From Patulibacter sp. (GTDB lineage: Bacteria; Actinomycetota; Thermoleophilia; Solirubrobacterales; Solirubrobacteraceae): 6,170 nucleotides of DNA. The translations under genes and the position numbers were made by a program. The first letter of the stretch is position 1; each line of letters begins with the position of its first letter. Shown piece after piece: positions 1 to 5,137 of the stretch. The stretch covers positions 1 to 6,170 of the forward strand of contig JALRCL010000412.1 of NCBI GenBank assembly GCA_023268575.1, read 5' to 3'. The notes beneath the pieces are model-generated. The model was not told the DNA's origin. It did not search any database and was given only the letters and a program-made list of their open reading frames with translations.

Positions 1-1
1 C

Positions 2-1051
2 GTGCTCGATCCGGATGCGGCCTGCTCGGCGGCGCTGGCCGGCGCCGAGCGCTTCGACGGCACCTGGACGTCGGCGGAGGACCTCGTCGCGTTCTCCCGC
101 TCCGGCGTCGACGTCGTGACGTTCGACCACGAGCTGACCGATCCGGCCGACCTGCTCGTGCTCGAGCGGGAGTCGCCCGTGCCCGTCCGACCCGGTCCGG
201 CGACGAAGCTCCTCGCCCAGGACAAGCTCCACGCGCGCACGACGTTCGCCGCGCGCGGACTGCCCGTGCCGGCGTTCGCCGAGGTCGTCGCGGCCGACGA
301 CGTGGCGGCGTTCGCCGGCGCGCACGGCTGGCCGGTCGTGCTGAAGGCGCGCCGCGGCGGCTACGACGGGCGAGGCGTGTGGATCGTCGCCGACCGCGAG
401 GCGGCGGCCGCCGTGCTCGCCGAGGGCGAGGGCATCCCCGGCTTCCTCGTCGAGGAGCTCGTCGACCTCGCCGCCGAGGTCTCGGTCATGGTCGCGCGGC
501 GGCCATCGGGCGAGCGGCGCGCGTGGCCGACGTTCGTCACGACCCAGGTGGACGGGATCTGCACCGAGGTCATCCTCGGCGGCCGCGCCGGTCCGGCGGG
601 GCTCGCCGATCGCGCGCGGGACCTCGCGCTGGACCTCGCCGAGCAGGCCGGGCTCGCCGGGGTGATGGCCGTCGAGCTGTTCGTCACCCGCAGTGGCGAG
701 CTGCGCATCAACGAGCTCGCGTGCCGCCCGCACAACTCCGGCCACGTGACGATGGACAGCTGCGTCACCGATCAGTTCGAGCAGCACCTGCGCGCGGTGC
801 TCGACCTGCCCCTCGGTGCCCCGGACCCGCTCGTCGGCGCGGCCGTGATGGTCAACGTCCTGGGCGGACCGCAGCCGTGGGACCGCGCGGGGCTGACCGA
901 CGCGCTCGCCGTCGAGGACGCGACGCTGCACCTCTACGGCAAGGGCCACCGGCCGGGGCGCAAGCTCGGCCACGTCAACGCGGTCGGCGCGACGGTCGAG
1001 GAGGCCCGGTCCCGGGCACGCGCCGTCGCCGACGCGCTCGGCAGCCCCTAG
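2..1051 (+). CDS. purK: 5-(carboxyamino)imidazole ribonucleotide synthase (PurK), 5' partial
   Basis: PurK is a cytoplasmic ATP-grasp enzyme of de novo purine synthesis. It uses ATP and bicarbonate to convert 5-aminoimidazole ribonucleotide to N5-carboxyaminoimidazole ribonucleotide, the substrate of PurE. About 349 residues are visible. The first visible GTG lies inside the 'VLDPD' strand of the N-terminal domain, so roughly 30 residues carrying the GGGQLG-type loop are missing off the left edge and base 2 is not the true start. Visible landmarks are TFDHE at 40-44 (the actinobacterial form of the TYEFEN motif), AQDKL at 72-76, the ATP-grasp glycine loop GGYDGRG at 119-125, the metal-binding NELACRPHNSGH at 237-248, the QFEQHLRAVLDLPLG stretch near 258-272, and the C-terminal HLYGK-GHRPGRKLGH domain at 310-324. 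No frameshift is seen. It is convergent with the next gene, and purE may lie nearby but is not in the window. The identification is secure. Confidence 0.96.
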   Translation: MLDPDAACSAALAGAERFDGTWTSAEDLVAFSRSGVDVVTFDHELTDPADLLVLERESPVPVRPGPATKLLAQDKLHARTTFAARGLPVPAFAEVVAADDVAAFAGAHGWPVVLKARRGGYDGRGVWIVADREAAAAVLAEGEGIPGFLVEELVDLAAEVSVMVARRPSGERRAWPTFVTTQVDGICTEVILGGRAGPAGLADRARDLALDLAEQAGLAGVMAVELFVTRSGELRINELACRPHNSGHVTMDSCVTDQFEQHLRAVLDLPLGAPDPLVGAAVMVNVLGGPQPWDRAGLTDALAVEDATLHLYGKGHRPGRKLGHVNAVGATVEEARSRARAVADALGSP

Positions 1052-1088
1052 CCGTCGGCGCGGCGCGGATCGATCGGGCGCCGGCGGC
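1051..1088. terminator. GC-rich hairpin, candidate bidirectional terminator
   Basis: Bases 1051-1061 (GCCGTCGGCGC) pair with 1078-1088 (GCGCCGGCGGC) as an 11-bp stem with one G-U wobble and a 16-base loop. The stem starts on the last base of the purK stop codon and lies in the 60-base gap between two convergent genes, where a terminator serving both strands is expected. A second, mutually exclusive hairpin, GCGTC-gctc-GACGC, spans 1087-1100. There is no U-tract on either strand, so this is not a textbook intrinsic terminator, although tail-less hairpins are commonly proposed as terminators in high-GC actinobacteria. Inverted repeats also arise easily by chance in such GC-rich DNA. Confidence 0.4.
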
Positions 1089-1111
1089 GTCGCTCGACGC
1101 GCCCGGCGACG

Positions 1112-1756
1112 TCAGGCGCGCGTGCCCGCGGGCCAGACGGCGACCTTCCAGAGGTGGAGCATCGCGGCGACGAGGCCGGGCTCCGGCGTCCCGCGCGCGA
1201 CGATCGAGCGGACGTCGCGCTCCATCACGCCGACGGAGCTGTCCAGCAGCAGGCGAGCGAACTCGTGGACCGGGATGCCGGCCTGCGCGAGCTGGGCGCT
1301 GGCGATCGGGTCGCGCGAGAACTTCTCCGCGAACGTCGCGGTGAGGTGGGCGACCATCGCGTCCCAGTCGGCGCGCGTCTCCTCGTCGACCGCGGCCGCG
1401 TCGAGCATCGCGACGAGCAGGCTCGCGTGCTCGCGCCAGAAGGCGACGGAGTTCGTGATCGCCACCTCGATCTGGGCCGGCCCGTCGGGTGCCTCGGGGT
1501 CGTAGGAGTCGATGCCGAGGTTGAGGATCCCGTCGCGGATGCCGTCGATCAGCGCGGCGACGGCCGCGCTCTTGCCCGGGAAGTAGAAGTAGAAGCCCGA
1601 CCGCGTGATCCCCGCCCGCCGCGTGATGTCGTCGATCTCGATCTCGGCGAGCGGCCGGTCGTCGAGCAGCTCCTCGAGCGCCTCCAGCAGCTGTGCGCGG
1701 CGGCGCTGCCCCCGGGGGCTGAGGTCCGGCGGGTCGCCCGGGGCGGGGGTACTCAC
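1112..1756 (-). CDS. TetR-family transcriptional regulator, EthR-like (TetR1)
   Basis: A 214-residue one-component repressor-type regulator. The N-terminal TetR DNA-binding domain covers about residues 17-65. Its helix-turn-helix runs from AEIEIDDITRRAG to ITRSGFYFYF (about 37-59), followed by the PGKSAAVAALI helix. The C-terminal all-alpha ligand/dimer domain includes FWREH and GVMERDV, motifs reminiscent of EthR-type regulators. The reading frame stays open upstream to about base 2050, but that part is antisense to the neighbouring gene. I chose GTG at 1756 because it gives a normal TetR length and an N-terminus starting just before the domain. No Shine-Dalgarno precedes it, but a -10-like TAGCGT ends 7 bases upstream, which suggests leaderless translation. 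It is divergent from the next regulator, to which it is closely related over the DNA-binding domain. The ligand is unknown; control of the nearby mce operon is inferred from context. Confidence 0.88.
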   Translation of the reverse strand: MSTPAPGDPPDLSPRGQRRRAQLLEALEELLDDRPLAEIEIDDITRRAGITRSGFYFYFPGKSAAVAALIDGIRDGILNLGIDSYDPEAPDGPAQIEVAITNSVAFWREHASLLVAMLDAAAVDEETRADWDAMVAHLTATFAEKFSRDPIASAQLAQAGIPVHEFARLLLDSSVGVMERDVRSIVARGTPEPGLVAAMLHLWKVAVWPAGTRA

Positions 1757-1763
1757 CGAGCAG

Positions 1764-1793
1764 ACGCTACGCGTCGCCGGTCGCGCTCGTCCC
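1764..1793 (-). promoter_or_regulatory. Candidate leaderless promoter of tetR1
   Basis: On the minus strand a -10-like TAGCGT (bases 1769 down to 1764, fits TANNNT) lies 18 bases after a partial -35, GGGACG (1793 down to 1788, 4 of 6 to TTGACG). Seven bases separate the -10 from the GTG at 1756, so transcription would begin at or one base before the start codon. This agrees with the lack of a ribosome-binding site. It is a prediction from motif and spacing only. Confidence 0.4.
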
Positions 1794-1818
1794 GCCGCTG
1801 GCCGAACCTGCCGCGCGC

Positions 1819-1827
1819 TGACAGAAT
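1819..1827 (+). promoter_or_regulatory. Possible extended -10 for the tetR2-tetR3 unit
   Basis: The sequence TGACAGAAT holds a TGN extension directly before CAGAAT (4 of 6 to TATAAT). Six bases later comes the ATG at 1834, so a transcript would begin on that codon. No convincing -35 is present 16-18 bases upstream (about 1798-1805). A second weak candidate, TGATGCAAT at 1891-1899, also lacks a -35. Neither is strong. Confidence 0.25.
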
Positions 1828-1840
1828 TGACGCATGACAA
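1827..1840. promoter_or_regulatory. Candidate TetR operator, TTGAC-GCAT-GACAA
   Basis: An imperfect inverted repeat (4 of 5 arm positions pair) in the 136-base spacer between the divergent tetR1 and tetR2. It matches 11 of 14 positions of the perfect palindrome at 3319-3332 in front of the mce operon, and both fit TTGWC-N4-GWCAA. It stands out because the spacer is otherwise GC-rich. An autoregulatory operator between divergent regulators is a common TetR arrangement. It would overlap the start of the short leader ORF at 1834. Binding is inferred. Confidence 0.5.
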
Positions 1841-1893
1841 CTCCAGGCCGGCCGTCGTGGGCGGCGTGCCGGGGCCACCGCCCCGGCGTGTGA
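1834..1893 (+). CDS. Possible 19-codon leader ORF upstream of tetR2
   Basis: The ATG at 1834 opens a frame encoding MTTPGRPSWAACRGHRPGV and stops with TGA at 1891-1893. That stop overlaps an ATG of the downstream regulator (TGATG, ATG at 1893), a typical geometry for translational coupling. The start codon lies inside the candidate operator at 1827-1840 and 6 bases after a possible extended -10, so it would be leaderless. There is no Shine-Dalgarno. A 20-codon open frame is easily found by chance in GC-rich DNA, so the overlap and position are the only support. No protein family is recognised. Confidence 0.25.
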   Translation: MTTPGRPSWAACRGHRPGV

Positions 1894-2546
1894 TGCAATC
1901 CCCTACCTCGATGCGAGCGCAGAGGGCCGCCGTCACGCCGAAGGGCGCCGATCGCCGCGAGCGGATCCTGCGGGCGCTCGAGGAGCTGCTCGAGACGACG
2001 CCGTTCGCCGAGATCAAGATCGGCCAGCTGACGGCCCGCGCCGAGGTCACGCGCCCGGGGTTCTACTTCTACTTCCCCACGAAGTCGGCGGCCGTCGCGG
2101 CGCTGCTCGAGGACCTCTTCGAGGCCACGCACCAGGTCGCGGCGTCGTGGTACGCGGGCGACCACTCCGAGCCGGTGGCGGCGATCGCGGCCGTGCGCGA
2201 GGGCATGGCCGGCACCGCGCGCCTGTGGCGCGAGCACGCCCGGATCTTCCGGGCGATGATCGAGGCCGCGCACGCGGACCCGGAGGTCGGCGAGCTCTGG
2301 GACGCGTGGCGGATGGCCTTCGTCGAGCGCGTGGCGGCTCGCATCGCGCTGGAGCGCGAGACCGGCGAGATGCTCCCCGGGCCGCGGGCGGACCTCGTGG
2401 CGGAGTCCCTCGTCGGCGGCGTCTTCTTCGCGATGGAGCGCGACGTCGCGGCGGTGCTCGCCGGGACGGAGGGAGCGCTCGACGAGCTCGTCGACGCCCT
2501 CGTCTTCGTCTACGCCAACGCGCTCTACGGCGAGATCCGCGGGTGA
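1893..2546 (+). CDS. TetR-family transcriptional regulator, EthR-like (TetR2)
   Basis: A 217-residue TetR-family regulator if the ATG at 1893 is used. The ATG at 1911 (211 aa) and GTG at 1890 are in frame and equally plausible, and none has a clear Shine-Dalgarno. I favour 1893 because it overlaps the stop of a short upstream ORF. The DNA-binding domain spans about 20-72. The helix-turn-helix runs from FAEIKIGQLTARA into VTRPGFYFYF, then PTKSAAVAALLEDL. The turn has Glu (about residue 51) where Gly is usual. The C-terminal domain resembles EthR: LWREHARIFRAMIEAA, a GELWDAW segment, GVFFAMERD, and a terminal VYANALYGEI helix. By hand the DNA-binding region matches TetR1 at about 34 of 56 positions, so the two are probably duplicates with similar operators. 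The stop overlaps the start of the next regulator, indicating co-translation. Ligand unknown. Confidence 0.87.
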   Translation: MQSPTSMRAQRAAVTPKGADRRERILRALEELLETTPFAEIKIGQLTARAEVTRPGFYFYFPTKSAAVAALLEDLFEATHQVAASWYAGDHSEPVAAIAAVREGMAGTARLWREHARIFRAMIEAAHADPEVGELWDAWRMAFVERVAARIALERETGEMLPGPRADLVAESLVGGVFFAMERDVAAVLAGTEGALDELVDALVFVYANALYGEIRG

Positions 2547-3202
2547 GGAGCGGGCGCGCCACCGTCGGGCGGGGCTCCGGGTCCTCCGCGAGCCGTGCCG
2601 ACCGGCGGGCGGAGATGGTCCTCCGGATCCGGGACGCGCTGGAGCGGCTGCTCGCCGACGGCACCGCCTACACCGACCTGGGCGTCGACCGGATCGTCGC
2701 CGAGGCGGGGATCCCGCGCTCCACGTTCTACGTCTACTTCTCCGATCGCAGCGAGATGCTGCGGGCGATCTTCCACGAGAGCTGGGCGTCGCTCGGCGCC
2801 GCGACCCGGCCGTGGTGGGAGCTCGAGGGGCCGGTGACCCGCGCCGACGTCCACCGGGTCCTCGACGGGCTCGCGCGGTCCTACCGCCCGCACACGCCGC
2901 TGATGTCCGCCGTCCACGACGCGGCGGCCTACGACCCCGCCGTCCGCGAGCTCGTCGAGCGCCTGATCGCCGACAGCGTCGACCAGGCCACCGGGCACCT
3001 CCTGCGCGGGCAGCGCGAGGGGTTCGTGAACCCGGCGCTGCCGGCGCGCCAGGCGGCCACGTGGATCGTGCACATGTGGGAGCGGTCGATGCACCGCTTC
3101 ATCCGGGACGTCCCGGACGCCGAGCTCGAGGCGGCGATCGACGCCGTCGTCGAGCTCGTCTGGCAGGGGCTCTACGCGCCCGCCGCCGCCCCTGGCGCCT
3201 GA
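2543..3202 (+). CDS. TetR-family transcriptional regulator (TetR3), coupled to TetR2
   Basis: A 219-residue TetR-family protein. GTG at 2543 overlaps the TGA of the upstream regulator (GTGA), so translation is probably coupled. A later in-frame ATG at 2615 would cut into helix 1 and is rejected. The frame is also open upstream, but that part is a shadow of TetR2. The first 20 residues are Ser/Gly/Arg-rich and probably disordered. The helix-turn-helix runs from YTDLGVDRIVAEAG to IPRSTFYVYF (about 43-66), then SDRSEMLRAIF. The C-terminal domain is helical, with conspicuous tryptophans (ATRPWWELEG, TWIVHMWERSMHRFI) that may line a hydrophobic ligand pocket. It is clearly more diverged from TetR1 and TetR2 than those are from each other, and its recognition helix differs, so it may bind another site. 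It lies directly upstream of the mce control region. Function beyond regulation is unknown. Confidence 0.86.
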   Translation: MRSGRATVGRGSGSSASRADRRAEMVLRIRDALERLLADGTAYTDLGVDRIVAEAGIPRSTFYVYFSDRSEMLRAIFHESWASLGAATRPWWELEGPVTRADVHRVLDGLARSYRPHTPLMSAVHDAAAYDPAVRELVERLIADSVDQATGHLLRGQREGFVNPALPARQAATWIVHMWERSMHRFIRDVPDAELEAAIDAVVELVWQGLYAPAAAPGA

Positions 3203-3297
3203 TCGCAGGCGCTCCTCGTCCGCAGGATCCGACGCCCGCCGCGGGGCGCGGATCGCCCGTCCCGCCGGGATAGATGCAGCGTCCAGACGCGCTGTGC

Positions 3298-3310
3298 GGT
3301 CAACATGACC
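3298..3310. promoter_or_regulatory. Candidate operator 1, perfect palindrome GGTCA-ACA-TGACC
   Basis: A perfect 5-bp inverted repeat with a 3-base centre in front of the mce promoter. Its centre (3304) is about 21.5 bp, or two helical turns, from the centre of the second palindrome (3325.5), so dimers on both would sit on the same face of the DNA. An A-rich stretch (ACAAAAAC, 3311-3318), rare in this window, separates them. Its CATGAC core also occurs in the tetR spacer palindrome. It could be a TetR or GntR-type site; the binder is not identified. Confidence 0.45.
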
Positions 3311-3318
3311 ACAAAAAC

Positions 3319-3332
3319 TTGACGCGAGTCAA
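3319..3332. promoter_or_regulatory. Candidate operator 2, perfect palindrome TTGAC-GCGA-GTCAA
   Basis: A perfect 5-bp inverted repeat around a 4-base centre. The left arm coincides with the -35 hexamer of the predicted mce promoter, so a bound repressor would block RNA polymerase. Because TTGAC is itself a -35 consensus, the independent evidence is the matching right arm and the similarity to the element at 1827-1840. TetR-family repressors often use palindromes of this size placed over a -35 or -10. Confidence 0.55.
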
Positions 3333-3347
3333 CGAGTCCCCTACGCT
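3319..3347 (+). promoter_or_regulatory. Predicted sigma-70-type promoter of the mce operon
   Basis: TTGACG (3319-3324), a 17-base spacer, and TACGCT (3342-3347, fits TANNNT) make a good housekeeping-type actinobacterial promoter. An A-rich tract lies just upstream and could act as an UP-like element. Transcription would start near 3354, leaving a leader of about 34 bases before the short ORF at 3388, enough to include its Shine-Dalgarno. The rest of the 3203-3387 spacer shows only short GC-rich inverted repeats (CGCCC/GGGCG at 3233-3248; TCCC/GGGA at 3260-3270) that might end the tetR3 transcript. None has a U-tract. Confidence 0.6.
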
Positions 3348-3387
3348 GCCCGCGTCGCCGGCCTCGCCCGGTGGCTGGGAGGAGTCC

Positions 3388-3453
3388 ATGACGGTGATTC
3401 GCGACGATCGAGCGGTGGGCTGCCCCTGCCGCGAGCCAGGGGCCGGCCGGTGA
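3388..3453 (+). CDS. Short leader ORF (21 aa) overlapping the yrbE start
   Basis: The ATG at 3388 opens a 21-codon frame beginning MTVIRDDRAVG, followed by a Cys-Pro-Cys motif and a Gly/Arg-rich end. Its TGA (3451-3453) overlaps the GTG start of the first permease gene (GTGA). The sequence GGAGGAG at 3378-3384 lies 3 bases before the ATG and is the strongest Shine-Dalgarno in the window, though its spacing is short. The predicted transcription start near 3354 lies upstream of both. Strong initiation plus a 4-base overlap suggests the peptide is translated and couples to the permease, or acts as a cis regulatory leader. No membrane segment or known family is seen. It is too short to assess coding bias, and the permease also has its own ribosome-binding site. 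Confidence 0.45.
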   Translation: MTVIRDDRAVGCPCREPGAGR

Positions 3454-4262
3454 GCACGCGGGGCGTCGCGCTGCCCGGATCCCGGCTCGCCTGGGGCGTG
3501 CTGGAGGAGATCGCCGGGATGCTCCGGCTGACCTGGCAGGCGATGCGCCTGGCGGTCACGCCGCCCTTCACCTGGTGGGGCGAGTTCGTCGAGCAGACGT
3601 ACATCACCGTCTCGCGCTGCTTCTTCCCCGTGGTCGTCTCGACGCTCGCCTTCGGGTTCGGCAACGCCGGCGTCCAGCCCGGCAACCTGCTCAGCGTCTT
3701 CGGCTCCGTCGACCGCTCCGGGGCGTTCCTCGTCGCGGCGTCGGTGCGGGAGTTCGGCCCGTGGGTCAACGCGATGGTCATCGCCGGGATCGCGGGTACC
3801 GCGATCTGCGCGGACCTCGGGGCCCGCAAGGCGCGCGACGAGCTCGACGCGCTGGCGGTCATGGGAATCGACGCCGTCCGCTCGCTCGTCGTCCCGCGGT
3901 TCCTCGCGCTCGGCATCGTGACCGCGCTCATGAACCTCGTCGCGGTGACCTGCGGCGTGCTCGGGGCGATGATCGCCTCGACCGCGATCTTCGGCGAGTC
4001 GATCGCGGCGTTCCTCCAGACGTTCACCTCGAACTTCTCGCTGCCGGACCTCGCCGGCAGCCTCATCAAGACGAGCCTCTTCGGGTTCATCGTCGCCGCG
4101 GTCTGCTGCTACAAGGGCATGACCGTCAAGGGCGGCCCGGAGGGCGTCGGGCGCGCGGTGAACCAGGCGGTGGTCATCGCCTTCGCCGGCATCTGGGCGT
4201 TCAACTTCATGTTCACCGCGTTGCTGCTCGGGGCGTTCCCCGAGGTCGGCAACCTCCACTAG
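3450..4262 (+). CDS. yrbEA: MlaE/YrbE-family ABC transporter permease, first subunit
   Basis: A 270-residue inner-membrane permease of the MlaE/YrbE family. With its partner it should form the channel of an Mce-type importer of lipids, sterols or similar hydrophobic compounds, energised by a separate MlaF/MceG-like ATPase. GTG at 3450 is preceded by AGGGG (3438-3442) at 7 bases and overlaps the leader ORF stop. After an amphipathic N-terminus (WGEFVEQTYITV, about 43-54), membrane segments lie near 55-72, 104-122, 151-180, 205-221 and 238-262. Family signatures are VREFGP (99-104), IAGIAGTAICADLGARK (111-127), the cytoplasmic coupling-helix region ELDALAVMGID (131-141), LVVPR (146-150) and KGMTVKGGPEGVG (222-234). 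It follows the regulators and is 8 bases from the second permease. Assignment to the family is secure; the substrate cannot be told from sequence. Confidence 0.94.
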   Translation: MSTRGVALPGSRLAWGVLEEIAGMLRLTWQAMRLAVTPPFTWWGEFVEQTYITVSRCFFPVVVSTLAFGFGNAGVQPGNLLSVFGSVDRSGAFLVAASVREFGPWVNAMVIAGIAGTAICADLGARKARDELDALAVMGIDAVRSLVVPRFLALGIVTALMNLVAVTCGVLGAMIASTAIFGESIAAFLQTFTSNFSLPDLAGSLIKTSLFGFIVAAVCCYKGMTVKGGPEGVGRAVNQAVVIAFAGIWAFNFMFTALLLGAFPEVGNLH

Positions 4263-4270
4263 GGACGGCG

Positions 4271-5137
4271 ATGGAGCCCGGAGCCGTCCACGTTGTCCGC
4301 ACGCCCGCCGTCGGGCACGCGTCGCCGACCGCCGCCCGTCGGCTCGGCCGCGGGCTCGGCGGGCCGCTGGAGCGCGGGGTCCGCGAGACCGGCGACTTCG
4401 CGCTGTTCGCGATCGCCGCGTTCCGCGCGATCCCGGGGTCGCGCCAGTACCTCGCCGAGACGCTGCGCCAGGCCGGGCGGATCATCACCGGCTCGGCGCT
4501 CGTGATCTTCGGGATGCAGATGGTGATCGGCCTGAGCGTCGGCACCGAGGCGATCTACATCCTGCGCGGCTACGGCGCGCAGTCCTACGCCGGCGTCTTC
4601 ACCGCCTGGGCGACGATCCGCGTCACCGCGCCGCTGATGTTCGGCTACATCCTCGCCGCGAAGGTCGGCTGCGGCCTCGTCGCGGAGATCGGCTCGATGC
4701 GGATCAGCGAGGAGGTCGACGCGATGGAGGTCATGGCGATCGACTCGATGCGCTTCCTCATCGCCACCCGGCTGCTCGGGGCGCTCCTCGCCCTGCCCGC
4801 GATCTACGTCATCGGGATCGCCTGCCAGTTCCTCACGGAGTACCTCGTGGTGGTGGTGCAGATCGGCGAGGTCTCCGGCGGCGCCTGGTCGTCGGTGCAC
4901 TGGCAGTACCAGAACCCGCCGGACCTGGCCTACTCGACGATCACCGCGATGACGATCGCCGTGACGATCGTCCTCGTCGGCCTGTTCTACGGCTACCGGG
5001 TCCGGGGCGGCCCCGTCGAGGTCGGCGAGGCGACCGCCCGCTCGATGGTCGTGAACCTCGTGCTGATCCACCTGATCGGCGCGGTGCTCGGCGTCATCTT
5101 CTGGGGCTTCTCCGCGAACGCGCCGGTGGGTGGCTGA
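4271..5137 (+). CDS. yrbEB: MlaE/YrbE-family ABC transporter permease, second subunit
   Basis: A 288-residue MlaE/YrbE permease, the expected partner of the preceding subunit. ATG at 4271 follows AGGGA (4261-4265, overlapping the upstream stop) at 5 bases. The open frame extends far upstream, but that stretch is a shadow of the first permease. The N-terminal 35 residues are Gly/Arg/Ala-rich and probably cytoplasmic. Membrane segments lie near 70-90, 118-138, 162-198, 222-241 and 258-281. The family core is present as ILAAKVGCGLVAEIGSMR (127-144), EEVDAMEVMAID (148-158) and YRVRGGPVEVGEAT (242-255). Unlike the first subunit it has IRVTAP (116-121) where the family has REFGP, and IATRLLG (164-170) where VPRVLA-type sequence is usual. 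It also has a longer periplasmic loop around 198-220 (QIGEVSGGAWSSVHWQYQNP). The pair is therefore unequal, as expected for a heterodimer. Its stop overlaps the Mce start (TGATG). Confidence 0.93.
   Translation: MEPGAVHVVRTPAVGHASPTAARRLGRGLGGPLERGVRETGDFALFAIAAFRAIPGSRQYLAETLRQAGRIITGSALVIFGMQMVIGLSVGTEAIYILRGYGAQSYAGVFTAWATIRVTAPLMFGYILAAKVGCGLVAEIGSMRISEEVDAMEVMAIDSMRFLIATRLLGALLALPAIYVIGIACQFLTEYLVVVVQIGEVSGGAWSSVHWQYQNPPDLAYSTITAMTIAVTIVLVGLFYGYRVRGGPVEVGEATARSMVVNLVLIHLIGAVLGVIFWGFSANAPVGG

Noticed and set aside
1899..1906. TCCCCTAC shared with 3337-3344 at the mce -10
   Set aside because: An 8-base match could mean a common promoter element, but its distance from the nearby palindrome differs greatly between the two sites, and a -10 here would put the transcript start after the possible start codons. 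Probably chance.
1757..2050. N-terminal extension of the TetR1 reading frame
   Set aside because: The extra residues are antisense to TetR2 and low-complexity (Ser/Arg runs), and the TetR domain begins after the GTG at 1756.
2147..2542. N-terminal extension of the TetR3 reading frame
   Set aside because: It is an Arg/Gly-rich shadow of the TetR2 coding region. The GTGA overlap at 2543 gives a normal TetR length.
3233..3270. Short GC inverted repeats after tetR3 as a terminator
   Set aside because: Stems are only 4-5 bp with no U-tract. They are too common in GC-rich DNA to call.
3300..4259. Long antisense open frame (319 codons) opposite the first permease
   Set aside because: It is an Arg/Asp/Glu/His-rich composition typical of a GC-rich shadow frame, and the opposite strand encodes a clear MlaE-family protein.
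3575..4270. Upstream extension of the second permease frame
   Set aside because: It is out of frame within the first permease gene and Arg-rich without membrane segments. The ATG at 4271 has a good Shine-Dalgarno.
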